Below are positions 36,095 through 45,714 of a DNA stretch of 64,000 nucleotides, piece after piece; the first letter of the stretch is position 1, and every line of letters begins with the position of its first letter. Source of the stretch: Alicyclobacillus tolerans (GTDB taxonomy: Bacteria; Bacillota; Bacilli; Alicyclobacillales; Alicyclobacillaceae); assembly GCF_900142255.1 (NCBI RefSeq), contig NZ_FRAF01000009.1:56633-120632 (forward strand). Reading direction: 5' to 3'. The translations under genes were made by a program, and so were the position numbers. Below the pieces are notes generated by a model. That model saw nothing but the letters and a program-made list of their open reading frames with translations. It was not told the origin of the DNA and did not search any database.

Positions 36095-38140
36095 TTGCTT
36101 GAAAAGGTGCCTGTCACACATGTGGCTGGTATAGGACCGGCCAAAACCAAGGCATTGGCCGAACTTGGCATTCATGATGTTGCTGCATTGCTCACGCATT
36201 TTCCTTACCGTTATGACGATTTGCGTATTCGTCCACTGCTGTCTTATGCGGATGGTGACAGGGTGCGCGTTCAGGTGACCATTAATGGGTCGCCTAAACT
36301 GCGTTGGCAAAATGGAAAATCTATTCTCCAGGCACCCGTTCTGGTTGATTTTCAAACCCCTGCGTACGCTATGTGGTTTAACCAACATTATTTACAAAAA
36401 CGTCTGCGCGAAGGCGAAGTTGTCATTCTGCAAGGAAAATGGAGTGAACGTTACCGTCGTATCGCCGTTTCTCATACAGAGTTTGGCAACCAGCGACTAC
36501 GTTCAGAAGAAGCGGCCATGTACCCTGTCTACCGTTCAAGCAAACAAATCTCTTCGCCGCAAATAGCTGCTTTTATACAACAAGCACTGGCGCAATTTCA
36601 AGATCAAATTGTTGATTTATTGCCGCTTGAATTGCGGCAGCGTTATAAACTGGTAAATCGTTATGAAGCGTTACTGGCCATGCATCGGCCCCGAACCCGG
36701 GAGGAGTTGCGACAAGCCCACCGGCGACTTGCTTTTGAAGAATTTTTTTTATTCCAGTTGCAACTGCAGCGATATCGTGTTCAAGCCAAATTGCAGTCAG
36801 ACGGAGTCGTCCGTCATGTACCTTCTGATGTATTCGAAAAGTTTGCTGATGCGCTGGAAGGATTTACGCTAACGGATGGTCAATACGATGCTATGCAAGA
36901 GATTTATCATGATCTCCATAGTCCACGTGCCATGACGAGACTGCTTCAGGGGGATGTCGGATCGGGCAAAACATGGGTTGCCTTCTTTGCCGCCTATGCT
37001 ATGGTACGTGCTGGCTGGCAAGTGGCTATGATGGCTCCTACAGAAATTCTCGCCGAGCAGCATCTTCTTGAAGCTCGCAAGCGGCTTGAGCCACTGGGTG
37101 TACGTGTAGCTTTGCTCACAGGTTCCACAGGTATTCGCGAACGCAGAGAGATTCTGGCTCTTCTGGCGGCCCATCAGGTCGATCTCCTTTTAGGCACACA
37201 CGCCTTGCTGACAGAAGATGTGGAGTTTGCTCGTTTAGGGCTGGTCATTACCGATGAGCAGCATCGCTTTGGCGTTGCACAGCGTGGTACGTTGCAAGAA
37301 AAAGGGGAGCGCACCGACATTCTCTATCTGTCTGCCACGCCCATACCGCGTACATTGGCGCTTGCCATCTATGGAGATTTAGATGTTTCCGTGATTCGCG
37401 AACGTCCAAAAGGCAGGCAGCCTGTACGTACATATTGGTTGCGAAGCAGTGAAGAAGACAAAGCAGTTCGCATGGTTCGTCGTGAACTGGCTAAAGGTCG
37501 GCAGGCTTATATAGTCGCTCCACTTGTGGAGGATTCGGAAAAACTGGAGGCGACATCGGCTGTGTCGCTGTACGAGCAGATGCAGTCGCATTTGGCCGGC
37601 TATCGAGTCAGTATGTTGCATGGGCGTCAGTCGGCGAAAGAAAAGGACGCCATCATGCGTTCCTTTATAGCAGGTGAAATTCAAGCGCTTGTTTCTACAA
37701 CCGTCATCGAAGTCGGTATTGACGTTCCCAATGCCACCATCATGTTGATTTACCATGCCCAGCGTTTTGGCCTTGCCCAGTTGCACCAACTGCGCGGACG
37801 CGTTGGTCGTGGTGCGAATGCAAGTTTTTGTATTCTTCTTGGTGATCCGCCTGGAGATGTGGCCAAGCAACGTCTTGAAACCATGGTTGGTACAGATGAC
37901 GGTTTTTTGATTGCGGAAAAGGACTTGGAGTTGCGCGGTCCAGGAGAGTTTCTTGGCGTAAGGCAAAGCGGATTGCCGGAATTTACTGTAGGGGATTTGG
38001 CTCGCGATTTAAATATCATGCAAGTCGCTCGCGATGAGGCAGAGAAACTATTGCAGGAAAACGAATTTTGGCTGCTCCCGGTTTACGAAGGTTTGCGTAA
38101 ACATCTGTTTGAAGCAGATTCGGCAGGGCTAAAATATTAA
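36095..38140 (+). CDS. recG: ATP-dependent DNA helicase RecG
   Basis: Branch-migration helicase for fork regression and recombination. The N-terminal wedge domain begins with a helix-hairpin-helix-like VAGIGPAKTKALAELGI; the helicase domain has GDVGSGKTWVA (Walker A), DEQHRFGVAQR (DExH type), LSATPIPRTLA and the C-terminal lobe QLRGRVGRGA. TTG 36095 with GGTGGAG nine bases upstream. 681 residues, normal. The sdaAB-sdaAA genes that precede it in B. subtilis are absent. Confidence 0.95.
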   Translation: MLEKVPVTHVAGIGPAKTKALAELGIHDVAALLTHFPYRYDDLRIRPLLSYADGDRVRVQVTINGSPKLRWQNGKSILQAPVLVDFQTPAYAMWFNQHYLQKRLREGEVVILQGKWSERYRRIAVSHTEFGNQRLRSEEAAMYPVYRSSKQISSPQIAAFIQQALAQFQDQIVDLLPLELRQRYKLVNRYEALLAMHRPRTREELRQAHRRLAFEEFFLFQLQLQRYRVQAKLQSDGVVRHVPSDVFEKFADALEGFTLTDGQYDAMQEIYHDLHSPRAMTRLLQGDVGSGKTWVAFFAAYAMVRAGWQVAMMAPTEILAEQHLLEARKRLEPLGVRVALLTGSTGIRERREILALLAAHQVDLLLGTHALLTEDVEFARLGLVITDEQHRFGVAQRGTLQEKGERTDILYLSATPIPRTLALAIYGDLDVSVIRERPKGRQPVRTYWLRSSEEDKAVRMVRRELAKGRQAYIVAPLVEDSEKLEATSAVSLYEQMQSHLAGYRVSMLHGRQSAKEKDAIMRSFIAGEIQALVSTTVIEVGIDVPNATIMLIYHAQRFGLAQLHQLRGRVGRGANASFCILLGDPPGDVAKQRLETMVGTDDGFLIAEKDLELRGPGEFLGVRQSGLPEFTVGDLARDLNIMQVARDEAEKLLQENEFWLLPVYEGLRKHLFEADSAGLKY

Positions 38141-38209
38141 AAATTGTACAGTTTTGGGACGGGTTTTAGCGGGGGCCGTACAACTTTTGTATTGGCTTAA
38201 TGTGGCAAA

Positions 38210-38238
38210 CATATTTCTAGTGTTCTCTTCTCATAATA
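38210..38238 (+). promoter_or_regulatory. Probable sigma-G promoter of the spore protein gene
   Basis: CATAATA (38232-38238) matches the sigma-G -10 consensus CATACTA at six of seven bases, and a CATAT (38210-38214) lies 17 bases upstream. Forespore expression is expected for this protein family. Confidence 0.5.
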
Positions 38239-38269
38239 GGTGTACCAAGAGCAGGGGAGGTGAAAGGAA

Positions 38270-38473
38270 ATGGCAAACGGAAGTAGCAATAACCTAGTTG
38301 TCTCCGGTGCTTCTCGCGCCCTCGATCAAATGAAATACGAAATCGCTTCTGAGTTTGGCGTTCAGCTCGGCGCTGAAACGACTTCTCGTCAGAACGGTTC
38401 AGTTGGTGGAGAAATCACCAAACGTCTGGTGGCCTACGCTGAACAGCAATTGTCGGGTCGTCAGAACTTCTAA
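38270..38473 (+). CDS. Alpha/beta-type small acid-soluble spore protein
   Basis: 67-residue DNA-binding protein that coats and protects forespore DNA. The family core is clear: [20 protein letters not shown] with the GPR protease site at EFGV, and [31 protein letters not shown] precedes ATG. Monocistronic, between recG and a terminator. Confidence 0.95.
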   Translation: MANGSSNNLVVSGASRALDQMKYEIASEFGVQLGAETTSRQNGSVGGEITKRLVAYAEQQLSGRQNF

Positions 38474-38509
38474 TCAGGATACCAGACAAAAAGGGTCCTG
38501 TTGAAGAAC

Positions 38510-38566
38510 AGAGGAGCTACCACGAAGGTCATGTCAAAGTGACTGGAGGGTGGCTCCTCTTTGTTT
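38510..38566 (+). terminator. Terminator after the spore protein gene
   Basis: AGAGGAGC pairs with GCTCCTCT, and inner GGTCA pairs with TGACT; TTTGTTT follows. Confidence 0.55.
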
Positions 38567-38569
38567 ATC

Positions 38570-38598
38570 TTGTGAAGAACATCTCCAGACCGTATGCT
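38570..38598 (+). promoter_or_regulatory. Possible psd promoter
   Basis: TTGTGA (38570-38575), 17 bases, TATGCT (38593-38598). Small hairpins (GTATG/CATAC and TCATCC/GGATGA) lie between here and psd. Confidence 0.4.
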
Positions 38599-38660
38599 TG
38601 ATCATACAACCATATGGAATTCATCCTTGGCTGGATGAGTATCCAAACTAGAGGTGACCC

Positions 38661-39503
38661 ATGCAGCGTCTGCAAAGAATTGCTATGCAGCTTATTCCAA
38701 GAAGTACAACAACGTATTTTTTGGGTAAATTTTCAAGGATGCGCCTGAGTCGAAAAGTGATTCCCTGGTATGTTCGCAAGTACCAAATCAATGTTTGGGA
38801 GCTCGACCGAAAAGTAGAAGATTACCCTACTTTGCACAGTTTTTTTTGTCGATCGCTGCACAGCTTTGCCCGACCACTGGCAAAAGAGGGACTGGTTTCA
38901 CCTGTAGACGGATTGGTTACCAGTACAGGTCTAATTGACGATCAACAACAGTTTGAAGCTAAAGGTCAAATTTATTCTCTTTTTAATTTGCTCCATGATG
39001 AAGATTTGGCTCATCGATTGACCGGAGGTCAGTTTTGGGTGATTTATCTAAGTCCTCGCGACTATCATCGAATTCATATTCCTTATTCAGGGCTTTGGGT
39101 ATCCCATCGTCATATTCCAGGCCATCTTTATCCAGTCAATTCGCTGGGCGAAAAGATGACATCGTTACTTTTTGCGAAAAATGAACGAGTTGTAACAGAA
39201 TTTCGTGTCAATGACCAACATTTTTATGTGCTTGTTTCGATTGGTGCGTTTGGTGTCGGTTCCGTACGTTTGCGTCATATGCCGCGCATGCATCCATTCC
39301 GTCATCGTTTTCTTCACCATAGCGAATCTTTGTTTCAAGGAGCTGTTGAAGAATTGAAAGGAGAAGAGTTTGGTCGATTTGAACTTGGTTCTACGGTTAT
39401 TTTGCTGACTTCTCCTGGTTTTGTGGTGAACAATCTCCAAACTGTCGGACAGCGAGTAAAAATGGGAAGCGTTTTGGCCAATGTAGGAATAGGAAATCGA
39501 TAA
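38661..39503 (+). CDS. psd: Phosphatidylserine decarboxylase
   Basis: Pyruvoyl enzyme that turns phosphatidylserine into phosphatidylethanolamine. The self-cleavage motif LGST is visible in FELGSTVILL near residue 249, where Ser becomes the pyruvoyl group; SPVDG (near 79) and YLSPRDYHRIHIP (near 131) hold the catalytic Asp-His. 280 residues. No pssA is nearby. Adjacent to the sulfolipid genes, so this stretch looks devoted to polar lipids. Confidence 0.92.
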   Translation: MQRLQRIAMQLIPRSTTTYFLGKFSRMRLSRKVIPWYVRKYQINVWELDRKVEDYPTLHSFFCRSLHSFARPLAKEGLVSPVDGLVTSTGLIDDQQQFEAKGQIYSLFNLLHDEDLAHRLTGGQFWVIYLSPRDYHRIHIPYSGLWVSHRHIPGHLYPVNSLGEKMTSLLFAKNERVVTEFRVNDQHFYVLVSIGAFGVGSVRLRHMPRMHPFRHRFLHHSESLFQGAVEELKGEEFGRFELGSTVILLTSPGFVVNNLQTVGQRVKMGSVLANVGIGNR

Positions 39504-39605
39504 GTTGGCGACCATGTGAATATAGAATTTCCGAAAGGTTTTCCAATTCACGGAGCTCAATTGGAAGAGACTGCGCTTGCCGAGAACGGACAAACATTGT
39601 AGAGT

Positions 39606-39677
39606 GTAGATGAACTGAGGGCTTGTCCAAATGGGACAGTCAGCGGATGTCGGTGTATGTTGCCGAACTTCATCTAC
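39606..39677 (+). promoter_or_regulatory. Structured leader upstream of sqdB
   Basis: A perfect 9-bp inverted repeat (GTAGATGAA at 39606-39614, TTCATCTAC at 39669-39677) encloses a smaller hairpin (CTGA-GTCC/GGAC-TCAG). The right arm ends at the SD GGGGTG (39678-39683), so folding could affect sqdB translation. No clear promoter is visible in 39504-39605. Confidence 0.35.
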
Positions 39678-39684
39678 GGGGTGA

Positions 39685-40842
<1,158 letters not shown>

Positions 40843-40848
40843 GAACGA

Positions 40849-42003
40849 ATGCGCATTGCGATGTTTACGGAAACTTTTTTGCCGGGGACGGACGGCATTG
40901 TCACGCGTCTTTGTGCAACGTTGGAAAAGTTGCATGCAGAAGGCCACGAGGTTTTGCTGTTTGCGCCTGAAGGTGCGCCAAAAGAATATGCCGGAGCAAA
41001 AATTGTTTCCTTGCCGTCAATGCGCTTTTTTCTCTATCCTGAAAAAAAGTTTCCCATGCCGTCCAGGAAAATCGGTGCACCTCTCCAAGAGTTTCAAGCT
41101 GATTTAATTCATACCGTCAATCCCGCATTCGTCGGTTTGTCGGCTATCTATTACGCATGGAAATTGCGCTTGCCGTTAGTCGCTTCTTACCATACGAATG
41201 TACCAGCTTACGCTCGTCATTATCATTTGGATTTTCTCGAACCGGCTTTATGGTGGTATTTTCGTACTTTGCATAATCGGGCTGTTCTTAATTTGTGCAC
41301 ATCTAAAGCTACACAGGAAATATTGTTGGCTCAACGCTTTAAAAATGTAGGTCTGTGGGAACGCGGAGTTGATTTGAAGCTCTATCAAGAAACCTCTCCT
41401 TCTCCTGAAATGAGGCATCGTTTAGCGCCAAACGCGAAAGATACGGATAAATTGCTTTTGTATGTGGGCAGATTGGCTTCTGAAAAACGGATCGAACAGT
41501 TACTGGAGTGCGTGCAAGAGGACAAGCCGTATCATTTGGCCATCGTCGGTGATGGACCGCATCGTGCTGAACTGGAACGTTATTTTGCAGGTACACGAAC
41601 CACGTTTGTCGGCTATTTGCATGGTCGTGAACTGGCGCAAGCTTATAAATCGTCTGATGCTTTTGTCTTCCCGTCCACGACGGAGACGCTAGGATTGGTA
41701 CTTTTTGAAGCCATGGCAAGCGGTTTGCCGATTATTGCAGCAGACAGTCCACCTACGCGGGAAGTATTGGAATATGGAAAAGCTGGCGTTATATACAACA
41801 GCCAGCAGGCAGGGGATCTTTTGCAGAAAGTCAATCAACTGTTTGCAGATCGTGAGTGGAGAGACCATATCTGCTCCCACGCTGCACAGATTGCATCCGA
41901 GTTGGACTGGCAACGCCCAACTCGTCAGTTGATAGAACATTACCAGTCTGTACTTGGTATTCGGACGGCTCCGGTGCGTGCCATGCCGCTCAGTCGATCT
42001 TAG
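40849..42003 (+). CDS. sqdX: Sulfoquinovosyltransferase-like GT4 glycosyltransferase
   Basis: Predicted to move sulfoquinovose from UDP to diacylglycerol, making SQDG at the membrane. GT4 (GT-B fold) hallmarks: N-terminal MRIAMFTETFLPGTDGIVTRL, DLIHTVNPAFVG, HTNVPAYARHYHLD, LYVGRLASEKRIE and the EX7E-type TETLGLVLFEAMASGLP. Pairing with sqdB six bases upstream is the main reason for SqdX rather than another glycolipid transferase. GGAGG precedes ATG. 384 residues. Confidence 0.88.
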   Translation: MRIAMFTETFLPGTDGIVTRLCATLEKLHAEGHEVLLFAPEGAPKEYAGAKIVSLPSMRFFLYPEKKFPMPSRKIGAPLQEFQADLIHTVNPAFVGLSAIYYAWKLRLPLVASYHTNVPAYARHYHLDFLEPALWWYFRTLHNRAVLNLCTSKATQEILLAQRFKNVGLWERGVDLKLYQETSPSPEMRHRLAPNAKDTDKLLLYVGRLASEKRIEQLLECVQEDKPYHLAIVGDGPHRAELERYFAGTRTTFVGYLHGRELAQAYKSSDAFVFPSTTETLGLVLFEAMASGLPIIAADSPPTREVLEYGKAGVIYNSQQAGDLLQKVNQLFADREWRDHICSHAAQIASELDWQRPTRQLIEHYQSVLGIRTAPVRAMPLSRS

Positions 42004-42049
42004 TTGCACTATACTGATTTGATTCGTCACATCATTCTATTTTCTCTCT

Positions 42050-43447
42050 TCAAGCGCGGTGCATAGGGGCCAGAGGGTTCCATTGCACCGCTTCTTCTAT
42101 AAACTTTCCAATGGAAAGCAACTTTCTCTCTGAACCAAGCGGTCCTACCAACTGCAAGCCCACTGGCAGGCCATCCAAAAGCCCGACAGGAATACTGAGT
42201 GCTGGCAAACCGGTGAAGTTGAACGGTTGCGTATTGCGGTTGAGCAGGCTTCGCACGGGCATTTCATGGGAACCCACAAAAACTTTTGATTGACCAATAT
42301 CCGTAGCAGGAATAGGAACCGTTGGCATAACAAGGACATCCACTATTGCGAATTTCTCCGTCATTTCGGCTGTAAATTCTTTTTGAAAATGCAGTGCATC
42401 TAAAAATTCAATCGCACTTAGCGATTTAGCGCTGTTCAAGCGATCACGCACATCATCTCCAAACAGGCTGTCGTTTTCTTGAAGTCGTTGTCGATGAAGA
42501 GCATAGGCTTCTGTAGTAATCAATACCCGCTGATATTCTTGTACTCTTTCTAGACCGGACAAAGATAAATCAATGCGTTTTAGCCATCGGGTTTCCAACA
42601 CACGCAACAAGGATGTGATTTTGTCTACCACCCCAGGATGACAGCGATCAAAAAAATAAGGACGTATCACACCGGCGCGAATCGGTTCAGGAAGTGAGTA
42701 AGGGAGATAGGGGTGATCGTCTGGCGACATGCGCATAGCCTGTTCATGGGACGAAGCAGTGAGTAAACTCAGCATCCAGGCAGCATCGTCTACAGAAAGT
42801 GTCATTGGTCCAACGTGATCGAGCGATGGAGCAAGTGGGAAGACGCCTTCTTTTGAAATGAGGCCAAAGCTGGGTTTCAGACCGACGGTGCCTGTTAAAG
42901 CGGCGGGGATACGCACGGAACCACCCGTGTCTGTGCCAAGGGCGGCTAAACTCATACCACTTGCCAACGCCACGGCCGATCCGCCACTGGAACCACCAGC
43001 AATTTTAGAACGATTCCATGGATTGCGGACATGTCCATAGTGGATATTCTCGCTTGTCGTGCCGAATGCAAATTCGTGCAAATGTGTTTTGCCTATCAAT
43101 AAGGCGCCAAGTTCTCGTAAACGGGCTACGCTTGGAGCGTCGGCGAGTGGCTGATGATGGGCAAAGTAACGACTGCCATAAGTGGTGGGCATATCCTTTG
43201 TGTGAAACAGATCTTTAATCGCGATAGGGAGTCCGGCCAAGGGAGGCAGAAAACTTCCTTGCGCTCGTTTTTTGTCCTGCTCTTGCGCTAATTGTAAAAT
43301 ATCTTCATTGATATACAAAAAAGCACGTAGTTGACTGTTGTGCGCATGAATCTGTTGAAGATGCGCTTCAGCCAATTCGCGCGCCGACAACTGTCGCCGC
43401 GCGAGTGCTTGATGTGCCTTGGTAAGCGTCCAATATTCGCCTGTCAA
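42050..43447 (-). CDS. Amidase signature family amidase
   Basis: 465-residue amidase with the Ser-cisSer-Lys triad: Lys in PIAIKDLF (near 78), cis-Ser in KIAGGSSGGSAVAL and nucleophilic Ser in LGTDTGGSVRIPA. Sequence is close to GatA, but there are no gatB/gatC partners, so it is more likely a stand-alone amidase with unknown substrate. TTG start with AATGAGG eight bases upstream. Convergent with sqdX and lacking any visible terminator between them. Confidence 0.88.
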   Translation of the reverse strand: MTGEYWTLTKAHQALARRQLSARELAEAHLQQIHAHNSQLRAFLYINEDILQLAQEQDKKRAQGSFLPPLAGLPIAIKDLFHTKDMPTTYGSRYFAHHQPLADAPSVARLRELGALLIGKTHLHEFAFGTTSENIHYGHVRNPWNRSKIAGGSSGGSAVALASGMSLAALGTDTGGSVRIPAALTGTVGLKPSFGLISKEGVFPLAPSLDHVGPMTLSVDDAAWMLSLLTASSHEQAMRMSPDDHPYLPYSLPEPIRAGVIRPYFFDRCHPGVVDKITSLLRVLETRWLKRIDLSLSGLERVQEYQRVLITTEAYALHRQRLQENDSLFGDDVRDRLNSAKSLSAIEFLDALHFQKEFTAEMTEKFAIVDVLVMPTVPIPATDIGQSKVFVGSHEMPVRSLLNRNTQPFNFTGLPALSIPVGLLDGLPVGLQLVGPLGSERKLLSIGKFIEEAVQWNPLAPMHRA

Positions 43448-43552
43448 TGAAAAAACCTCATTTCAAATCAATTCTTCAGGTCAGTTCATTTCCTTGTTTT
43501 CCCAGATTGCTCTCTGGGGGCCTGGATATAGTATTCATAGAAAAACAAGATT

Positions 43553-44182
43553 TTAATTGACTTTGATAATCAAGTAACCAGCCTTCTCTAATTGTTGAAC
43601 TAGCAAAGGCAATTTGGGTGTTTTTTCTACTTTGAGTATCACTCTACGGTTGAGTGCCGACTCTTCAGCATCGAGAGCCACGCAGGTTACCACATTCAAG
43701 GATAAGCGATGCGTAATATTAAACAAACGTTCTAATGCACCTTCTGTTTCAGCAACACCTAACAGCAGGCGATCGGCAGGGATGTGAGTGGCGAAAGCCA
43801 CGGATAGCGCTTTTTGTATGGAAGAACGTTTGACAATTCCGAGGAACAAATCATTTTCCACAATGGGAACAAAAGGCTGTTCGGTAATAATCTCAATGGT
43901 GCTTTCAAATGGATCTTCCAAGGTCAATGTTTTGACATTTCTAAGAATACAATGCGTTGCCGGTTGCTCGCAAAACTCTGAAAAACTGATATGATTTTCA
44001 TGGGCAGCCAAAAATCCGTCAAAAATAGAACGCTTGCTAATCAGTCCGTGAAACTGCATGTTTTCATCTGCACAGGGTAAGGAAAGATGGGTCTGCAAGT
44101 GATGCAGTGCAGATTGAATCGTACTGTTGGGATGAACGATGGTCAATTCGGAAGCGTTGGTTAAACAATTGCGGATAAACAG
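43553..44182 (-). CDS. CBS-pair plus ACT domain protein (AcuB-like), probably CTG-initiated
   Basis: Two CBS motifs (about 1-130) and a C-terminal ACT-like domain, the architecture of AcuB; such modules bind adenine nucleotides or other small ligands. The only canonical start is TTG 44146, which cuts into the first CBS domain and has no SD. AAGGAGGAG (44197-44189) is instead followed after eight bases by an in-frame CTG at 44182 that restores FIRNCLTNASELTIV, aligning with the AcuB N-terminus. 209 residues from CTG. A TATAAT at 44217-44212 could start a short leader. The ligand is unknown; no acetoin genes are near. Confidence 0.8.
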   Translation of the reverse strand: MFIRNCLTNASELTIVHPNSTIQSALHHLQTHLSLPCADENMQFHGLISKRSIFDGFLAAHENHISFSEFCEQPATHCILRNVKTLTLEDPFESTIEIITEQPFVPIVENDLFLGIVKRSSIQKALSVAFATHIPADRLLLGVAETEGALERLFNITHRLSLNVVTCVALDAEESALNRRVILKVEKTPKLPLLVQQLEKAGYLIIKVN

Positions 44183-44308
44183 AGGCTTCTCCTCCTTATG
44201 TGCTTTTCAGAATTATACTATGGGCGTTCCATTTCTAGCATCCATTTTTCAGAAGAATTAAATGAAAGCTTCTCAGACTTCTTGACTCGTTATGCTGACA
44301 GAGACAAC

Positions 44309-44342
44309 AAAAAACCCGCGCCCGGGTAAGCGCGGATTTTTT
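44309..44342 (-). terminator. Intrinsic terminator of the minus-strand structured RNA
   Basis: CCGCGC/GCGCGG stem with A6/T6 flanks and an eight-base loop. The single C/A mismatch on the plus strand becomes a G-U pair in minus-strand RNA, favouring minus-strand use. Confidence 0.7.
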
Positions 44343-44470
44343 GCGTACCCAAAGCGATCGGCCTTGGGCACGTTTCTCTGGGAGAGGAGAAACCACAAGT
44401 TCGTGAGGATGGGGAAACCTCGCGCAACTCAGGTTTTCAACAGCCATCATCGGCTGATACTCTCATCCTA
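44343..44470 (-). ncRNA. Unrecognised structured RNA candidate
   Basis: Read on the minus strand from 44469, AGGATG (44469-44464) closes on CATCCT (44411-44406) around two hairpins: CAGCC/GGCTG (44455-44441) and AAACCT/AGGTTT (about 44436-44415), a three-way junction. Then come a 7-bp stem GTTTCTC/GAGAAAC (44393-44372) and an 8-bp stem GTGCCCAA/TTGGGTAC (44371-44345), whose G-U pair forms only on this strand. A terminator follows. I compared it by eye with common riboswitches, T-box, 6S and SRP RNA and recognised none. It lies upstream of the CBS-ACT gene, so it may be a leader or an independent RNA. No clear sigma-A promoter precedes it. Confidence 0.5.
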
Positions 44471-44600
44471 GACAGATGAATGATAAATTAAACGGCAAAT
44501 AGGAGATTTTTTACACTTGGCTGCTTGTGGTAGAGTGGAGAAGTATGTAAGGATGGGTTTGTGAGAAAAACGTGATTTGCTGGAGGGGGGAGGAGGCGCT

Positions 44601-45164
44601 ATGCGTGTCATTGCCGGGTTGTGGCGCGGACATCCTTTGCAATCGCCTCCCGGTGATTTTGCGCGTCCTACGACCGATCGCGTCAAAGAATCAATGTTCC
44701 ATTTGTTGGGTCCGAGTTCTCCTCGGGATACAGTACTGGATTTGTTTGCCGGATCGGGAGCACTTGGCATTGAGGCTTTGAGTCGAGGGGCTCCTGAAGC
44801 TATTTTTGCGGATGTGCATCCGGTGAGTCTGTCTATCGTTCGAACGAACTTGGCAAGACTGCGTGCAGAACAGAGCGTGCAGGTATGGAAATCGGATTGG
44901 CAGAAGACACTCTGTCGTGTGCTTCAAGAAGAACGGAAATTGTCTTGGATTTTTGTCGATCCGCCTTACGCAAAAGGCTTATGGCTGCCCATATTGGAAT
45001 GGGTCGCCAGCCATCCTTTGCACTTTGCCAAAATGATTTTGGAAAGTCCCAAGCAGGTGCAACTCCCTGAACAAATCGGTCGAATTGAAATGAAAAAAAA
45101 CCGCGTCTATGGCGATATCGCTGTAACCGTATATGAACCTGTAGCTATTGAAGAGATGGGTTGA
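44601..45164 (+). CDS. rsmD: 16S rRNA m2G966 methyltransferase RsmD
   Basis: SAM-dependent guanine N2-methyltransferase of 16S rRNA. MRVIAGLWRGHPL at the N-terminus, LDLFAGSGALGIEALSRGA (SAM loop, about 46-64) and FVDPPYAKG (catalytic NPPY-type, near 117). ATG 44601 has a purine-rich run GGAGGGGGGAGGAGG before it. 187 residues. Coupled in order with coaD, as in the ylbH-ylbI region of Bacillus. Confidence 0.93.
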   Translation: MRVIAGLWRGHPLQSPPGDFARPTTDRVKESMFHLLGPSSPRDTVLDLFAGSGALGIEALSRGAPEAIFADVHPVSLSIVRTNLARLRAEQSVQVWKSDWQKTLCRVLQEERKLSWIFVDPPYAKGLWLPILEWVASHPLHFAKMILESPKQVQLPEQIGRIEMKKNRVYGDIAVTVYEPVAIEEMG

Positions 45165-45212
45165 GCAAGAGACAAGATGAAATGAAATAGGATAAACATG
45201 GAGTGAATTCAG

Positions 45213-45692
45213 GTGAAACGTGCAATTTATCCAGGCAGTTTTGATCCGCCCACCAATGGACACCTTAGTGTTTTGATGCGTGCTTTACCTGTCTTTGACG
45301 AAATTGTAGTGGCTATTATGGAAAACCCTGATAAACAACCGATGTTCACTGCAGAAGACAGGAAGTGGCTACTAGAGCAGTCGGTGCCCGCAGAAGTGAA
45401 GGGGAAAATTCGGGTGCGTTCGTATTGTGGATTGGTTGCTGACTTGGCAGGCGAAGAGCAGGCAGTGGCAATCATACGCGGTTTGCGTGACAGTTTGGAT
45501 ACTGACGCAGAACGCCGGATGGCACACATGAATGAGGCATTGTCCGGCATCCCTACACTTTTTCTCTATGCGACTCCGGAAACAGGGCATGTAGCCTCCT
45601 CTTTGATAAAGGATATCGTGAAACATGGTGGTAGGGTAGATGCGTTTGTTCCTGCTGCCGTTGCCGCCAGATTGCATCGTTCTCAATCATAA
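45213..45692 (+). CDS. coaD: Phosphopantetheine adenylyltransferase
   Basis: Transfers AMP to 4'-phosphopantetheine in coenzyme A synthesis. The nucleotidyltransferase signature YPGSFDPPTNGH (6-17), the second motif IIRGLRDSLDTDAE (near 88) and the C-terminal SSLIKDIVKHGG are present. GTG start. 159 residues. With coaBC at 21 kb, two CoA steps are in the window. Confidence 0.94.
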   Translation: MKRAIYPGSFDPPTNGHLSVLMRALPVFDEIVVAIMENPDKQPMFTAEDRKWLLEQSVPAEVKGKIRVRSYCGLVADLAGEEQAVAIIRGLRDSLDTDAERRMAHMNEALSGIPTLFLYATPETGHVASSLIKDIVKHGGRVDAFVPAAVAARLHRSQS

Positions 45693-45714
45693 ATGTCTGT
45701 GGGGTGACGATAGG

